A stretch of DNA of 64,000 nucleotides from JBFWYO01 sp050186335 (GTDB lineage Bacteria > Pseudomonadota > Alphaproteobacteria > Bin65): NCBI GenBank assembly GCA_050186335.1, contig JBFWYO010000006.1, positions 1-64,000 on the forward strand, given 5' to 3'. Both the position numbers and the translations under genes were made by a program. Below the pieces are notes generated by a model. It was not told where the DNA came from and made no database searches. It worked only from the letters and a program-made list of their open reading frames with translations. Shown one piece after another: positions 47,227-55,857 of the stretch. The stretch's first letter is position 1; every line of letters starts with the position of its first letter.

Positions 47227-47583
47227 ATGGAAACGGCAAGGCCAGCCCCAGCACCCCCGGAAATTTCAGGTTCTACCAGCCTCGGCGCAGCGGCCCGGTA
47301 TACGACCGGCCGCAAAACGTCAAAGCCCCCCAGAACGCCAAAAAAACGCATCGTCGCGCAGCTCAATGAGCGCTGGCGCGTGACGGCCGATCCGCTGCAA
47401 TGGATCCTGCAGGTGCGCGCCGGCAAGGGCTGGGCCGCTGTCCGCTTCCATCAATCGAGCCGCGAGCTGCGCTATTCGGTTAGCCGAATGGCCGGCCCGA
47501 TCGACGTGGCGGCCGGCGCAATCCTCGAGGCGCTGCCGCGCCTGCATCCATGTTATCCGCCGCTGCGGCCGTTGAAATGGTGA
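47227..47583 (+). CDS. Hypothetical protein at the right end of the element
   Basis: The 118-residue protein has a Pro-rich N-terminus and a compact C-terminal part (LNERWRVTADPLQWILQVRAG, then WAAVRFHQSSRELRYSV). The family is not recognised. It is the last gene before attR, 23 bp after the tape-measure stop. Confidence 0.55.
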   Translation: METARPAPAPPEISGSTSLGAAARYTTGRKTSKPPRTPKKRIVAQLNERWRVTADPLQWILQVRAGKGWAAVRFHQSSRELRYSVSRMAGPIDVAAGAILEALPRLHPCYPPLRPLKW

Positions 47584-47618
47584 AGCGGTCAATGCGCGAA
47601 ACAGCGAAATCTATCACC

Positions 47619-47637
47619 GTGCTTCCACCGTGCTTCG
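47619..47637. promoter_or_regulatory. Candidate right arm-type integrase sites
   Basis: GTGCTTCC at 47619 and GTGCTTCG at 47630, 11 bp apart, mirror the pair near attL. They lie about 62 bp inside attR. Confidence 0.5.
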
Positions 47638-47698
47638 ACGTCGATTTTTTTAGCAATTTGGCCTGGCGCTGAAAATGTCCTAACCCATTGTTTTTATT

Positions 47699-47755
47699 GT
47701 GGTGCCCGCTGCCGGAATCGAACCGGCACGACCTTGCGGTCGAAGGATTTTAAGT
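47699..47755 (-). repeat. attR: 57-bp repeat within tRNA-Leu
   Basis: This repeat is identical to 37599-37655. It is the 3' part of the intact tRNA gene, from the anticodon loop through CCA. Confidence 0.93.
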
Positions 47756-47786
47756 CCTTTGTGTCTACCAGTTCCACCAAGCGGGC
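47700..47786 (-). tRNA. tRNA-Leu (anticodon UAA)
   Basis: The 87-nt gene includes an encoded CCA end. The acceptor stem GCCCGCT pairs with AGCGGGC. The anticodon stem AGGA/TCCT encloses the loop CTTAAAA, which gives anticodon TAA. A long variable arm (CGACCGCAAGGTCG) marks a class II tRNA. GTTCGATTC is the T loop. The element is inserted at its 3' end and restores a complete gene. Confidence 0.97.
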
Positions 47787-47924
47787 GCCGGGGCAAGACA
47801 GGGCTGGTATGCGGGCGTGACCCTAGCCCCGCTTGTGCCGCCGCGTCCAGACGCTAACGCCGGCCCCCGAAGCGTTGGGCGCAAGCGGTTGTCGGCGGAC
47901 GCGCCGCCTGCCAATCTGCCGCCC

Positions 47925-48176
47925 ATGTCCGCCGCCCCCGCTCCCTCGTTCTGGCGCAGCCGCACGCTTTGGCACTCGCTCGGCTACGGGCTGTCGGCGG
48001 CGTGGATGGCCTATGTGTTGATCGAAACCCAGGGCAACGCGCGCGCGCCGCTGTTCAATTATATTTTCATCGGGCCGTTGGCGTTGTGGGGCGGCGGATT
48101 ATTGACCGCGACGATACTTAAACGTGTCGAAGCGCGTGCCGCGCGACGGATGCCGCCGCCGGGCACCGAGGGCTAG
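47925..48176 (+). CDS. Small membrane protein
   Basis: This 83-residue protein has two hydrophobic segments (LGYGLSAAWMAYVLIE and FIGPLALWGGGLLTATIL). The ATG at 47925 is preferred because the sequence upstream is low-complexity. The family is not recognised. It is convergent with the next small gene at one base distance. Confidence 0.6.
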   Translation: MSAAPAPSFWRSRTLWHSLGYGLSAAWMAYVLIETQGNARAPLFNYIFIGPLALWGGGLLTATILKRVEARAARRMPPPGTEG

Positions 48177-48177
48177 A

Positions 48178-48363
48178 TCACTTCGCCCAGATCGTCAGCG
48201 CGAACGAGGCGACCGCGATTAAGACGCCGATGTTGACCAGCCAAAGGCCGGCACGGCGGTGTTGCTTGCCCTCTTCGCGCAGGCGCTTCAGCCCCTGATA
48301 GGCGGTCAAAATGCCGATGCCGAGCATGCCGCCGTAAATGTAGGGGAGATATTGACGCCACAT
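48178..48363 (-). CDS. Small two-helix membrane protein
   Basis: This 61-residue protein has helices IYGGMLGIGILTAYQG and LWLVNIGVLIAVASFALTIW, separated by a charged loop. It starts five bases after the stop of the molybdopterin-binding gene, so the two are probably co-transcribed. The function is unknown. Confidence 0.65.
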   Translation of the reverse strand: MWRQYLPYIYGGMLGIGILTAYQGLKRLREEGKQHRRAGLWLVNIGVLIAVASFALTIWAK

Positions 48364-48368
48364 CGTCG

Positions 48369-49142
48369 TTATGCCCGGTGCGGTTCGGCGCCAAGCGAAA
48401 CGATCAGCGCGCAGAGTTCGTCGGTTGCGCGCTCCAACGGCTCGATCTCGGTGCCGCGTAATACTAACGAGGTGCCGAATTTGCCGTCGCGGTAGAACGG
48501 ATACGAGCCGATATCGAGCGTGGGGTTCTTTTCCTGCAGCTTGCCGAGGCCTTCGGCGATCGTGCCTTCCGGCAGGTAGACATTCACCGTGCGCGATTCG
48601 ACCGGCTTGCCGCCGACAAGCCTGTTTTGCAGCGTATCCATCATGGCGCGCATGATCGACGGCACGCCGGCCATGACGAATACGTTGCCGATCTGGAAGC
48701 CGGGCGCCGCGCTGACCGCATTCGCGATCAAGCTCGCCCCTTCGGGCACGTAAGTCATGCGCTGGCGCGCTTCGTTGAATTCGCCCGGTTTGAAGCGCGG
48801 TGCCATCAGGTCCCACGCCTGCTGGTTCTTCACCAGCTTCACGCCGAACGCCTTGGCGACCGAGTCGGCGGTGATGTCGTCGTGGGTCGGCCCGATGCCG
48901 CCGGTCGTGAACACGTAATCGAACTTGGCGCGCACTTCGTTGACGGTATCGACGATGGTCCGCTCGACATCCGGAATCACGCGCACCTCGCGCAGGCGCA
49001 CGCCCCAGACGTTCAGTTTCTCGGCGATATATTGAAGATTGGCGTCGCGCGTGCGGCCCGACAGCACCTCGTTGCCGATGATCAGCAGGCAGGCGGTGTA
49101 GACGCGGTCGGGTGCGGGGGGTGCGGCGGGCGCGACGGTCAT
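48369..49142 (-). CDS. Molybdopterin-binding domain protein (CinA N-terminal/MoaB-like)
   Basis: The 257-residue product starts with the MoCF-binding fold: ACLLIIGNEVLSGRTRDANL, then FTTGGIGPTHDDITADSVA. These are the motifs of CinA-type competence/damage proteins, but the C-terminal deamidase domain is absent. The start at 49142 is chosen because similarity begins shortly after. In-frame codons up to 49289 are open but low in quality. A role in nucleotide or cofactor metabolism is assumed for the family. Confidence 0.82.
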   Translation of the reverse strand: MTVAPAAPPAPDRVYTACLLIIGNEVLSGRTRDANLQYIAEKLNVWGVRLREVRVIPDVERTIVDTVNEVRAKFDYVFTTGGIGPTHDDITADSVAKAFGVKLVKNQQAWDLMAPRFKPGEFNEARQRMTYVPEGASLIANAVSAAPGFQIGNVFVMAGVPSIMRAMMDTLQNRLVGGKPVESRTVNVYLPEGTIAEGLGKLQEKNPTLDIGSYPFYRDGKFGTSLVLRGTEIEPLERATDELCALIVSLGAEPHRA

Positions 49143-49517
49143 AAGGGGCGGTTGCGTTGCTGTGACGGCCGGATCATACAGAGGCCGCAACCGGACGCCA
49201 GCATGGAATTCGGGCATTGAAGATGTGCGCTTTGGCACCCGCTCGCGGGTCGATTTCCTGCCGTCCGGCTCGGGCCTGCCACCTGCCATCTGGAGGTAAA
49301 AACCGTGACCCTCAATCGTACGTGCGGCATCTCCATGACTTGCCCGCCATGGTCACCCAGGTCGCAAGGGCTATGCTCCTTTGCGTGGTCCAACGCCAGG
49401 ATTGCGACCGGCTGTTGATTGCCAGGGGTATCGATCCTAAATACCAGGCGGCCTGCCGCGCTTCGCCCCAAAGCGTGCGCCTGGACAGGGCCTTGCCGGT
49501 CATGGTTTGAATAGACG
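49143..49517. other. Gene-free interval upstream of map
   Basis: These 375 bp between the divergent molybdopterin-binding gene and map contain no coding region I can support. Open frames are short and lack protein-like composition. Promoters for both directions are expected here, but none is clear. Confidence 0.4.
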
Positions 49518-50375
49518 ATGCGCACGCACAACGTCACCGCTTCCGACATGTACACGGTCGATCTGGCCGTCGACCGTACGACCGGCGAACGGACGCCGAT
49601 CAAGATTCACGGTCCGGAAGCCTTCGAAGGCATGCGCCGGGCCGGACGCCTGGCGGCGGAGACACTGGATTTCATCACGCCCTACGTGCGCCCGGGCGTG
49701 ACGACCGGCGAACTGGATACGCTGTGCCACCAGTTCATTCTGGAACACAAGGCGATTCCCGCACCGCTCGGCTATCGCGGCTTTCCCAAATCCATCTGCA
49801 CGTCGATCAATCACGTCGTCTGCCATGGCATTCCGAGCGACAAGAAACGGCTCGAAAACGGCGACATCATCAATATCGACGTCACCCCCATCGTCGACGG
49901 CTGGCACGGCGATACCAGCCGCATGTTCCCGATCGGCAAGATCGGCGTGCGCGGCTCCAAGCTGGTCGACGTCACGTACGATGCCATGATGCGCGGCATC
50001 GAACTGGTGCGCCCCGGCACCACCTTGGGCGATATCGGGCACGCCATACAATCGCATGCCGAGAGCCAGGGGTTCTCGGTGGTGACCGATTTCTGCGGCC
50101 ACGGCCTCGGCCAGATTTTCCACGACGCGCCCAGCGTGCTGCATTACGGCGTGCCCGGCACCGGATTGGTCCTGATGCCCGGCATGTTTTTCACCGTGGA
50201 GCCGATGATCAACGCCGGCCGGCCCGAGACGAAAATCCTCAGCGACGGCTGGACAGCGGTAACGCGCGATAAATCCCTCTCGGCCCAGTTCGAACATTCG
50301 ATCGGCGTCACCGAAACGGGCTGCGAGATTTTCACGCTGTCGCCCAAGGGCTGGCATAAGCCGCCCTACGTCTGA
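49518..50375 (+). CDS. map: Methionine aminopeptidase type I
   Basis: The 285-residue enzyme removes N-terminal Met from new proteins. The metal ligands are visible in [19 protein letters not shown] (two Asp), [11 protein letters not shown] (His), [10 protein letters not shown] (Glu) and [11 protein letters not shown] (Glu). An extra ~35-residue N-terminal part precedes the catalytic domain. radC follows at eight bases. Confidence 0.95.
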   Translation: MRTHNVTASDMYTVDLAVDRTTGERTPIKIHGPEAFEGMRRAGRLAAETLDFITPYVRPGVTTGELDTLCHQFILEHKAIPAPLGYRGFPKSICTSINHVVCHGIPSDKKRLENGDIINIDVTPIVDGWHGDTSRMFPIGKIGVRGSKLVDVTYDAMMRGIELVRPGTTLGDIGHAIQSHAESQGFSVVTDFCGHGLGQIFHDAPSVLHYGVPGTGLVLMPGMFFTVEPMINAGRPETKILSDGWTAVTRDKSLSAQFEHSIGVTETGCEIFTLSPKGWHKPPYV

Positions 50376-50383
50376 GCCAGCCG

Positions 50384-51079
50384 ATGGCCGACCGCGCCGA
50401 TAAACCCAAAGCGCATCACCTCGGCCACCGCCAGCGCCTGCGCGAGCGTTTTATAAACGGCGGCGCCGATGCGCTGCCCGATTACGAACTGCTCGAATTG
50501 CTGCTGTTCAACGCCCAGCCGCGCGCCGACATGAAACCGGTCGCCAAGGAATTGCTCGCCCAGTTCGGCAGCTTCGCCCGCGTTCTGTCCGCAACGCCGG
50601 ACGAATTGCAGCGCATCAAGGGCATCGGCGATGCCGCCGTGGTGGCGCTGAAAGCGGCGCAGGCGGCCGGCGTGCGACTTGCGCGCGAGGACGCGGCCGA
50701 CGGGCCGATCATGGGGTCGTGGCAGAAAGTGCTGGCCTACTGCCGCGCCGCCATGGCGCACAGCAAGACCGAGCAATTCCGTTTGCTGTTTCTGGACAAG
50801 AAAAACATGCTGATCCGCGACGAGGTGCAGCAGACCGGCACGATCGATCATACGCCCGTCTATCCGCGCGAAGTGGTCAAGCGCGCGCTCGAATTGGGGG
50901 CGGCGGCGATCATCATGGTGCACAATCATCCTTCCGGCGATTCGACGCCGTCGCGCGCCGACATCGAAATGACGCGCGAAGTGCGCGACGCCGCGGCCAA
51001 GCTCGGCATCGTGCTGCACGACCATGTGGTGATCGGCCGCAAGGATCATGCCTCGTTCAAAAGCCTTGGATTGCTGTAA
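50384..51079 (+). CDS. radC: RadC/JAB-domain protein
   Basis: The 231-residue protein has an N-terminal helix-hairpin-helix region ([19 protein letters not shown]) and a C-terminal JAB/MPN+ domain with the metal-binding [18 protein letters not shown]. It was once called a DNA repair protein; its real role is unclear. It is coupled to map upstream. Confidence 0.93.
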   Translation: MADRADKPKAHHLGHRQRLRERFINGGADALPDYELLELLLFNAQPRADMKPVAKELLAQFGSFARVLSATPDELQRIKGIGDAAVVALKAAQAAGVRLAREDAADGPIMGSWQKVLAYCRAAMAHSKTEQFRLLFLDKKNMLIRDEVQQTGTIDHTPVYPREVVKRALELGAAAIIMVHNHPSGDSTPSRADIEMTREVRDAAAKLGIVLHDHVVIGRKDHASFKSLGLL

Positions 51080-51120
51080 GAAGGCGCGCTTCGCTCCCAT
51101 CCTCCCATCGAAAGTCGCTC

Positions 51121-51570
51121 ATGTCCCCCGACTCGTCCCCGCCGGCCGTGCCGCCCGATTTCCAGCCGCTCGAATTTCGCAACGATTTCAACGAGGCGAC
51201 CGCGCAGATCTACTGCCGCAAGGGTCCCGACGGAACGGTGTTCGGCTTTCTCGCGGGTCCGTCGCACGCCAACATCAATCGGGTCATTCACGGCGGCATG
51301 TTGATGACGTTCGCCGATACGTTCATGGGCCAGACGGTCGCGGAAGTTGCGCCGCGGCGCTGCGCCACAGTGTCGTTCAACGTCGAATTCGTCACCGGTA
51401 TCCGACCGCCGGCCTGGATCGAGGGGCGCGCACATATCGTGCGCATGACGCAATCCCTCGTCTTCATGCGCGGCGAAGTTACCTCGGGCGGTCATATGTT
51501 GATGACCGCTTCGGGGATCTGGAAAATGTTCCGCGCTCGCCAAGTGGACACGCACGCGCAATCCGCTTGA
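51121..51570 (+). CDS. PaaI-family thioesterase
   Basis: The 149-residue single hotdog domain reads NINRVIHGGMLMTFADTFMGQ, with the HGG motif near residue 61. The ATG at 51121 gives the family length. It follows radC by 41 bp and may share its transcript. The substrate is an acyl-CoA of unknown type. Confidence 0.82.
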   Translation: MSPDSSPPAVPPDFQPLEFRNDFNEATAQIYCRKGPDGTVFGFLAGPSHANINRVIHGGMLMTFADTFMGQTVAEVAPRRCATVSFNVEFVTGIRPPAWIEGRAHIVRMTQSLVFMRGEVTSGGHMLMTASGIWKMFRARQVDTHAQSA

Positions 51571-51640
51571 TGTTTTCGGCGTCGCGGCCTTTCTTAGCGG
51601 GGCGCAGGCGCCGTACGAGCGCCGCGCCGGAGGAACCTAG

Positions 51641-52468
51641 ATGAAAGAATTGCCCAAATCCGCGATCAGCGAACAGGACATCCGGACCTACGAGCAGGAC
51701 GGCGTCGTCTGCCTGCGCGGCCTGTTCGGTCGCGACTGGACCGACCGTATGTATAAGGCGACCGATCGCCTTATGGAATCGGGCAAGGGCCAGGTGCGCG
51801 AGGGATCGAAGCCCGGCGAACCTGGGCGCTTTTATGCGAATATTTTCATGGCCGGGTGGGACGACGAATTCCGCGCCTTTGCGCTGGAATCCCCCGCCCC
51901 ACAGATCGCCGCGCGCCTGCTGCGCCAGAACCGCGTGAATTTCTTCTACGATCAATTGTTCGTCAAAGAGCCGAACACGCCCGCCCCGACCTATTGGCAC
52001 CACGACCTGCCTTATTGGCCGTTTCAGGGTAACGACATCGTCTCGATCTGGGTCGCGCTGACCGACGTGTCGGTCGAATCCAGCGGTCTCGAATACGTTG
52101 CCGGCTCGCACAAATGGGGCAAACGGTTCCGCGCGATCACGCCGGACCAGGATCCTGCCCGCATGGACATGAGCCTCGAAGTGTGTCCGGATTTCTCGGC
52201 GGCGGAAAACCGCAAGCCGGGCATGCGCTATCTATCGTGGGACATGAAGGCCGGCGATTGCATCTGCCATCACCCGCTGACCGTGCACGGTGCCGGCGGC
52301 AACCGGTCGAAGGACCAGCGACGGATGGCGCTGTCGGTGCGCTACATGGGCGAAGACGCGCTATGGGATCCGCGGCCGCAGGCGGTCAAACTACCCGGCA
52401 ATCCGCAACTGCCGGCCGGCGTGCGGCCGGTGCATGAGATGTTCCCGCAGGCTTGGCCGCGCAATTAG
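51641..52468 (+). CDS. Phytanoyl-CoA dioxygenase (PhyH) family protein
   Basis: This 275-residue Fe(II)/2-oxoglutarate oxygenase has the HxD motif in YWHHDLPYWPF and the distal His in HPLTVHGAGGNRS, with the Arg in RRMALSVRYMG for 2-oxoglutarate. The opening YEQDGVVCLRGLFG is typical. GGAGGAA precedes the ATG. It converges with the P450 gene, four bases from its stop. Confidence 0.88.
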   Translation: MKELPKSAISEQDIRTYEQDGVVCLRGLFGRDWTDRMYKATDRLMESGKGQVREGSKPGEPGRFYANIFMAGWDDEFRAFALESPAPQIAARLLRQNRVNFFYDQLFVKEPNTPAPTYWHHDLPYWPFQGNDIVSIWVALTDVSVESSGLEYVAGSHKWGKRFRAITPDQDPARMDMSLEVCPDFSAAENRKPGMRYLSWDMKAGDCICHHPLTVHGAGGNRSKDQRRMALSVRYMGEDALWDPRPQAVKLPGNPQLPAGVRPVHEMFPQAWPRN

Positions 52469-52471
52469 GCC

Positions 52472-53695
52472 TTAGACGCGCAACTCGATCGGCAGCGCCT
52501 TCATGCCGCGCGTCAGCAGCGAATCGGACCATTGCGGCCGTGCGATACGCGGCTTTGCGTCGCGCAGCCGCCCGATCAGCCGCGAGAATGCGATCTCTCC
52601 TTCGAGCCGCGCCAAGGGCGCGCCGATGCAAAAATGAATCCCGAAGCCGAAGGCGATGTTCTGTTTCGCCTCGGCGCGGGTGACATCGAATCGGTCGGGC
52701 TCCGCGAAGATGGCCGGATCGCGATTGGCCGCCGCCTGCATCAGGAACACGCGGTCACCGGATTCGATCGTCTCGCCGTGCCAGGCAAAATCTTCGGCTG
52801 CGACGCGCACGATCGAGAGCGACGGCCCGTCCCAGCGCAACATTTCTTCGACCGCGTTCTGCACATAGGCGACCGTGCCGATATTCGCCTTCAGCTTTGC
52901 CAACTCGCCCGGATGGGTCAGCAGGCCCCACATCCCGTTGGCGAGCAGCTGCGTCGTCGTTTCGTGGCCGGCGAACAGCAGCAACACGCAACAGGCGACC
53001 AGTTCGTCGACCGTCAGCGCATCGCCCTGCAATTGCGCCTCCAATAGGCCGGTCGTCACGTCGTCCTTGGCGACGCCTTTGCGGCGCGCGACGAAATCGG
53101 TGAAATACTCGGCCATCTCGACCATGCCGACGGCGGCCAGTTTGTATTTTTCCGGATTGGCGCGTGACGTCAGCACAAACGTCGCCAGATCGTCGGACCA
53201 TTTCTTGAGCAGGTCGACATCCTTGCGCGGCACGCCGAGCATGTCGGCGATCACGGTTGCCGGCAGCGGATAGGCGAAATCGCGCACGAAATCGGCATCC
53301 GGCCGCGCCAGCATGCGCTCGAGCAGTTCGTCGACGATGCCGGCGATATTGTCGCGCAGACGTTCGACCGCGCTCGAGGTGAACGCCTTGTTCATCAGCC
53401 CGCGCAATCGCGTGTGCACGGGCGGATCGTTGAACACCGCCCAGTGCGACAATTGTTCGCCCAGCGGTTCGACGGTTTTGCGCAGATCGCCTTTCATGTG
53501 GTCGATGAACGGCCGGATGCGGTCCGAGGACAACCGCCGGTCGCGGAACGCCGATTTGACGTCGTCATAGCGCGTGATCAGCCAGGCACCCAGCTTATCG
53601 CTCCAGAAAACCGGCGCCTTTTCCCGCAGTTCGGCGAACGCCGGATAGGGATTGGCGATGTTTTCAGGGGTACGCGGGTCGAACTCGATGGTCAT
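52472..53695 (-). CDS. Cytochrome P450
   Basis: This is a 407-residue soluble bacterial P450. The oxygen-binding I-helix is LLFAGHETTTQL, the ExxR motif is EEMLRW, and the heme loop is FGFGIHFCIGAPLARLE with the Cys ligand. The ATG at 53695 is chosen; an upstream extension to 53746 adds only low-quality sequence. The substrate is not readable. A redox partner is not encoded nearby. The 276 bp to the next gene are non-coding. Confidence 0.93.
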   Translation of the reverse strand: MTIEFDPRTPENIANPYPAFAELREKAPVFWSDKLGAWLITRYDDVKSAFRDRRLSSDRIRPFIDHMKGDLRKTVEPLGEQLSHWAVFNDPPVHTRLRGLMNKAFTSSAVERLRDNIAGIVDELLERMLARPDADFVRDFAYPLPATVIADMLGVPRKDVDLLKKWSDDLATFVLTSRANPEKYKLAAVGMVEMAEYFTDFVARRKGVAKDDVTTGLLEAQLQGDALTVDELVACCVLLLFAGHETTTQLLANGMWGLLTHPGELAKLKANIGTVAYVQNAVEEMLRWDGPSLSIVRVAAEDFAWHGETIESGDRVFLMQAAANRDPAIFAEPDRFDVTRAEAKQNIAFGFGIHFCIGAPLARLEGEIAFSRLIGRLRDAKPRIARPQWSDSLLTRGMKALPIELRV

Positions 53696-53971
53696 GGTTA
53701 CCCTATCGACGGCAAAAGCGGTGCCAGGATATAAGGATCGTTGCAACCGCGCCCAGGCCTTTTTGCTCGCCTTTGGCCGTCCAAAAAGCCTGATTCGGGC
53801 GGTTTGCGGGGCTCATGCCATTGCTGGCCACTGGCATGGTTGACGTTCAGTAAAAACCTACTTTACGGCATCAAATCCCCCTTAACGAATCGGGCTCCAT
53901 AGTCCATTTTGCAGGCCAGCCGAGGGCCGTGTAACGGCTGCGGTTCAATCGCGGGGTAGGAGTATTGCGGC

Positions 53972-55228
53972 ATGCCGGACGCCTACGTCGTCGGCGCCTA
54001 TTCGACACAGTTTCGGCGCTGGCCAGGTAAGGATTTCAAGACGCTGACGCGCGAAGCCTATCTCGGCGTGCTCGCCGATGCGGGATTCGAGAACGGCGCC
54101 GATATCGAATTCGCCTGGTTCTCCAATTGCGGCATGTGGGTCGACGAACAAGCCTGCATCCGGGGGCAGGTTTGCTTCACGCCCCTGGTGCGCGAGGGCC
54201 TGTTTCCCGAGCGCGTACCGATGGTCAATGTCGAAGGCGGCTGCGCCAGCGCGTCCATGGCGTTGCACGGCGCATGGAAGGACATTCTGTCGGGCCAGAC
54301 AAAAGTGAGTTTGGCGATCGGCGTCGAGAAAACCTTCTACCCGGATGCGCCGGAGAAAAGCGCCGCGCTGTATCAGGCCGGCATCGACAATTTGGCGCCG
54401 CAAGATTGGCAAAGCTATTACAAGCTGGCGGGCGAACGGCTGGGCCAGACATTTGCGCCGGGCGCCGACCGGACTGTGTTCATGGACACCTACGCCATGC
54501 AGGCGTGCTACCACATGAAAACCTACGGCACGACCCAAAGGCAGATCGCATTCGCCGCCGCGAAGAATCATCGCAACGGTGCGCTCAATCCGAAGGCGCA
54601 ATACGCATTCAACCTGACGCCCGAAGCGGTCATGGCCGACCGGCCGATCACCTATCCGCTCACGCGTTCGATGTGCGCGCCGATCGGTGACGGCGCCGCC
54701 GCGGTGCTGGTGTGCTCCGGCGATTATCTGGCGACGCTGCCTGCCACCGTGCGCGACCGCGCGATCAAGCTGCGCGCCTGCATGCTCAGCGGCGGCAAAT
54801 ATCGCAGCTTCGACGAACCCGGCCTGAGTTCGGTTGCGGCGAAAAAGGCGTATGCATTCGCCGGCATCAAGCCGAGCGACATTTCGGTGGCCGAAGTGCA
54901 CGATGCGACCGCGTTCTGCGAGATCTACCAGGCCGAAATGATGGGGTTTTGCGACCTCGGCACCGGCGGCCGCTTTGTCGAATCCGGCGCGACATCCCTG
55001 GACGGCCGGCTGCCGATCAATACATCCGGCGGGCTGGTGGCAAAGGGCCACCCGGTCGGCGCCACCGGGCTCGCGATGATCTACGAGCTGTGCACGCAAC
55101 TGCGCGACGAAGCCGGCCCGCGCCAGGTAAAGAATGCGCGACTCGCGCTGGCGGAAAACGGCGGCGGGGTCATCGGCTTCGACGAAGCGGCCTGCGCCGT
55201 CACCGTGTTGGAGCGGCAATCGTCATGA
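53972..55228 (+). CDS. Thiolase-superfamily protein (SCP-x/acetyl-CoA acetyltransferase-like)
   Basis: The 418-residue product has the nucleophilic Cys in NVEGGCASASMALHG (about residue 92). A His-containing region EVHDATAFCEI and a second in AKGHPVGATGL follow. The terminal active Cys of degradative thiolases (CxG) is not in its classical form; EAACAVTVLE ends the protein. It resembles SCP-x-type thiolases. The stop overlaps the TPR gene (ATGA). Confidence 0.87.
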   Translation: MPDAYVVGAYSTQFRRWPGKDFKTLTREAYLGVLADAGFENGADIEFAWFSNCGMWVDEQACIRGQVCFTPLVREGLFPERVPMVNVEGGCASASMALHGAWKDILSGQTKVSLAIGVEKTFYPDAPEKSAALYQAGIDNLAPQDWQSYYKLAGERLGQTFAPGADRTVFMDTYAMQACYHMKTYGTTQRQIAFAAAKNHRNGALNPKAQYAFNLTPEAVMADRPITYPLTRSMCAPIGDGAAAVLVCSGDYLATLPATVRDRAIKLRACMLSGGKYRSFDEPGLSSVAAKKAYAFAGIKPSDISVAEVHDATAFCEIYQAEMMGFCDLGTGGRFVESGATSLDGRLPINTSGGLVAKGHPVGATGLAMIYELCTQLRDEAGPRQVKNARLALAENGGGVIGFDEAACAVTVLERQSS

Positions 55229-55857
55229 CGCGCTTGTTGGCCATCGCCGTTGCCACGCTTTACGCGTCGATCGCCATGCCGGCATTCGCGGCGCCGGTGG
55301 ACGATCTGCAGGCCGGGATCGACGCGGCGCAGCAGAACGAGCACGACAAAGCCATCGATTTTTATACCAAGGCGATCAAGGCCGGCCTGCCACCGCGATT
55401 TTCGGCGGCCGCTCTGGCCAATCGGGCCGCGAGCCTGACCAAGCAAGGCAAGCACGACGACGCCATCGCGGACGCGACGGAAGCGCTCAAGCTGCGCCCG
55501 GACTATGGACTCGCCTTTTTCAACCGTGGCACCGCGCAAAAAATGGCCGGCCGCTGCGATAAGGCAATCCCGGATTTCGCCGAAGCGATCCGGCTCGATC
55601 CAAAGGACGCCGCCGCCTTCAACAACCGCGCCGGGTGCCTGATCGAGGCCGCCAAGCTCGACGAGGCGTTGGCGGACTACAGCCAAGCCATTCAGGTCAA
55701 ACCGCAGCCGATCTACCACTTCAATCGCTGCCGCGTGTACGATCTCATGAAGCAATGGCCGAGCGCGCTGGCCGATTGCAAGAAAGCAGCCGAGCTCGAT
55801 CCGACCTTGGAGCGCGCAAAGAAGCTCGCCGAAACATTGAGCGGCCGCACCAACTGA
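55225..55857 (+). CDS. Exported TPR-repeat protein
   Basis: The 210-residue protein has a Sec signal peptide ending near MPAFAAPVD (about residue 23). About four tetratricopeptide repeats follow, e.g. AFFNRGTAQKMAGRCDKAI and AAFNNRAGCLIEAAKLDEAL. It is probably periplasmic and binds other proteins. It is translationally coupled to the thiolase gene, although a functional link is not obvious. Confidence 0.85.
   Translation: MTRLLAIAVATLYASIAMPAFAAPVDDLQAGIDAAQQNEHDKAIDFYTKAIKAGLPPRFSAAALANRAASLTKQGKHDDAIADATEALKLRPDYGLAFFNRGTAQKMAGRCDKAIPDFAEAIRLDPKDAAAFNNRAGCLIEAAKLDEALADYSQAIQVKPQPIYHFNRCRVYDLMKQWPSALADCKKAAELDPTLERAKKLAETLSGRTN

Larger units (their letters stand above)
37599..47755. mobile_element. 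Integrated phage- or satellite-like element in tRNA-Leu
   Basis: The element is bounded by identical 57-bp repeats at 37599-37655 and 47699-47755, which correspond to the 3' part of tRNA-Leu(UAA). The repeat-to-repeat distance is 10,100 bp. It encodes a tyrosine integrase, an HTH regulator facing an AlpA-like protein, a P4-type helicase, a major capsid protein, a tape-measure protein and small unknowns. No terminase, portal, protease, connector, tail-tube or lysis gene is recognisable. It could be a capsid-carrying satellite or a much reduced prophage. Confidence 0.85.
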
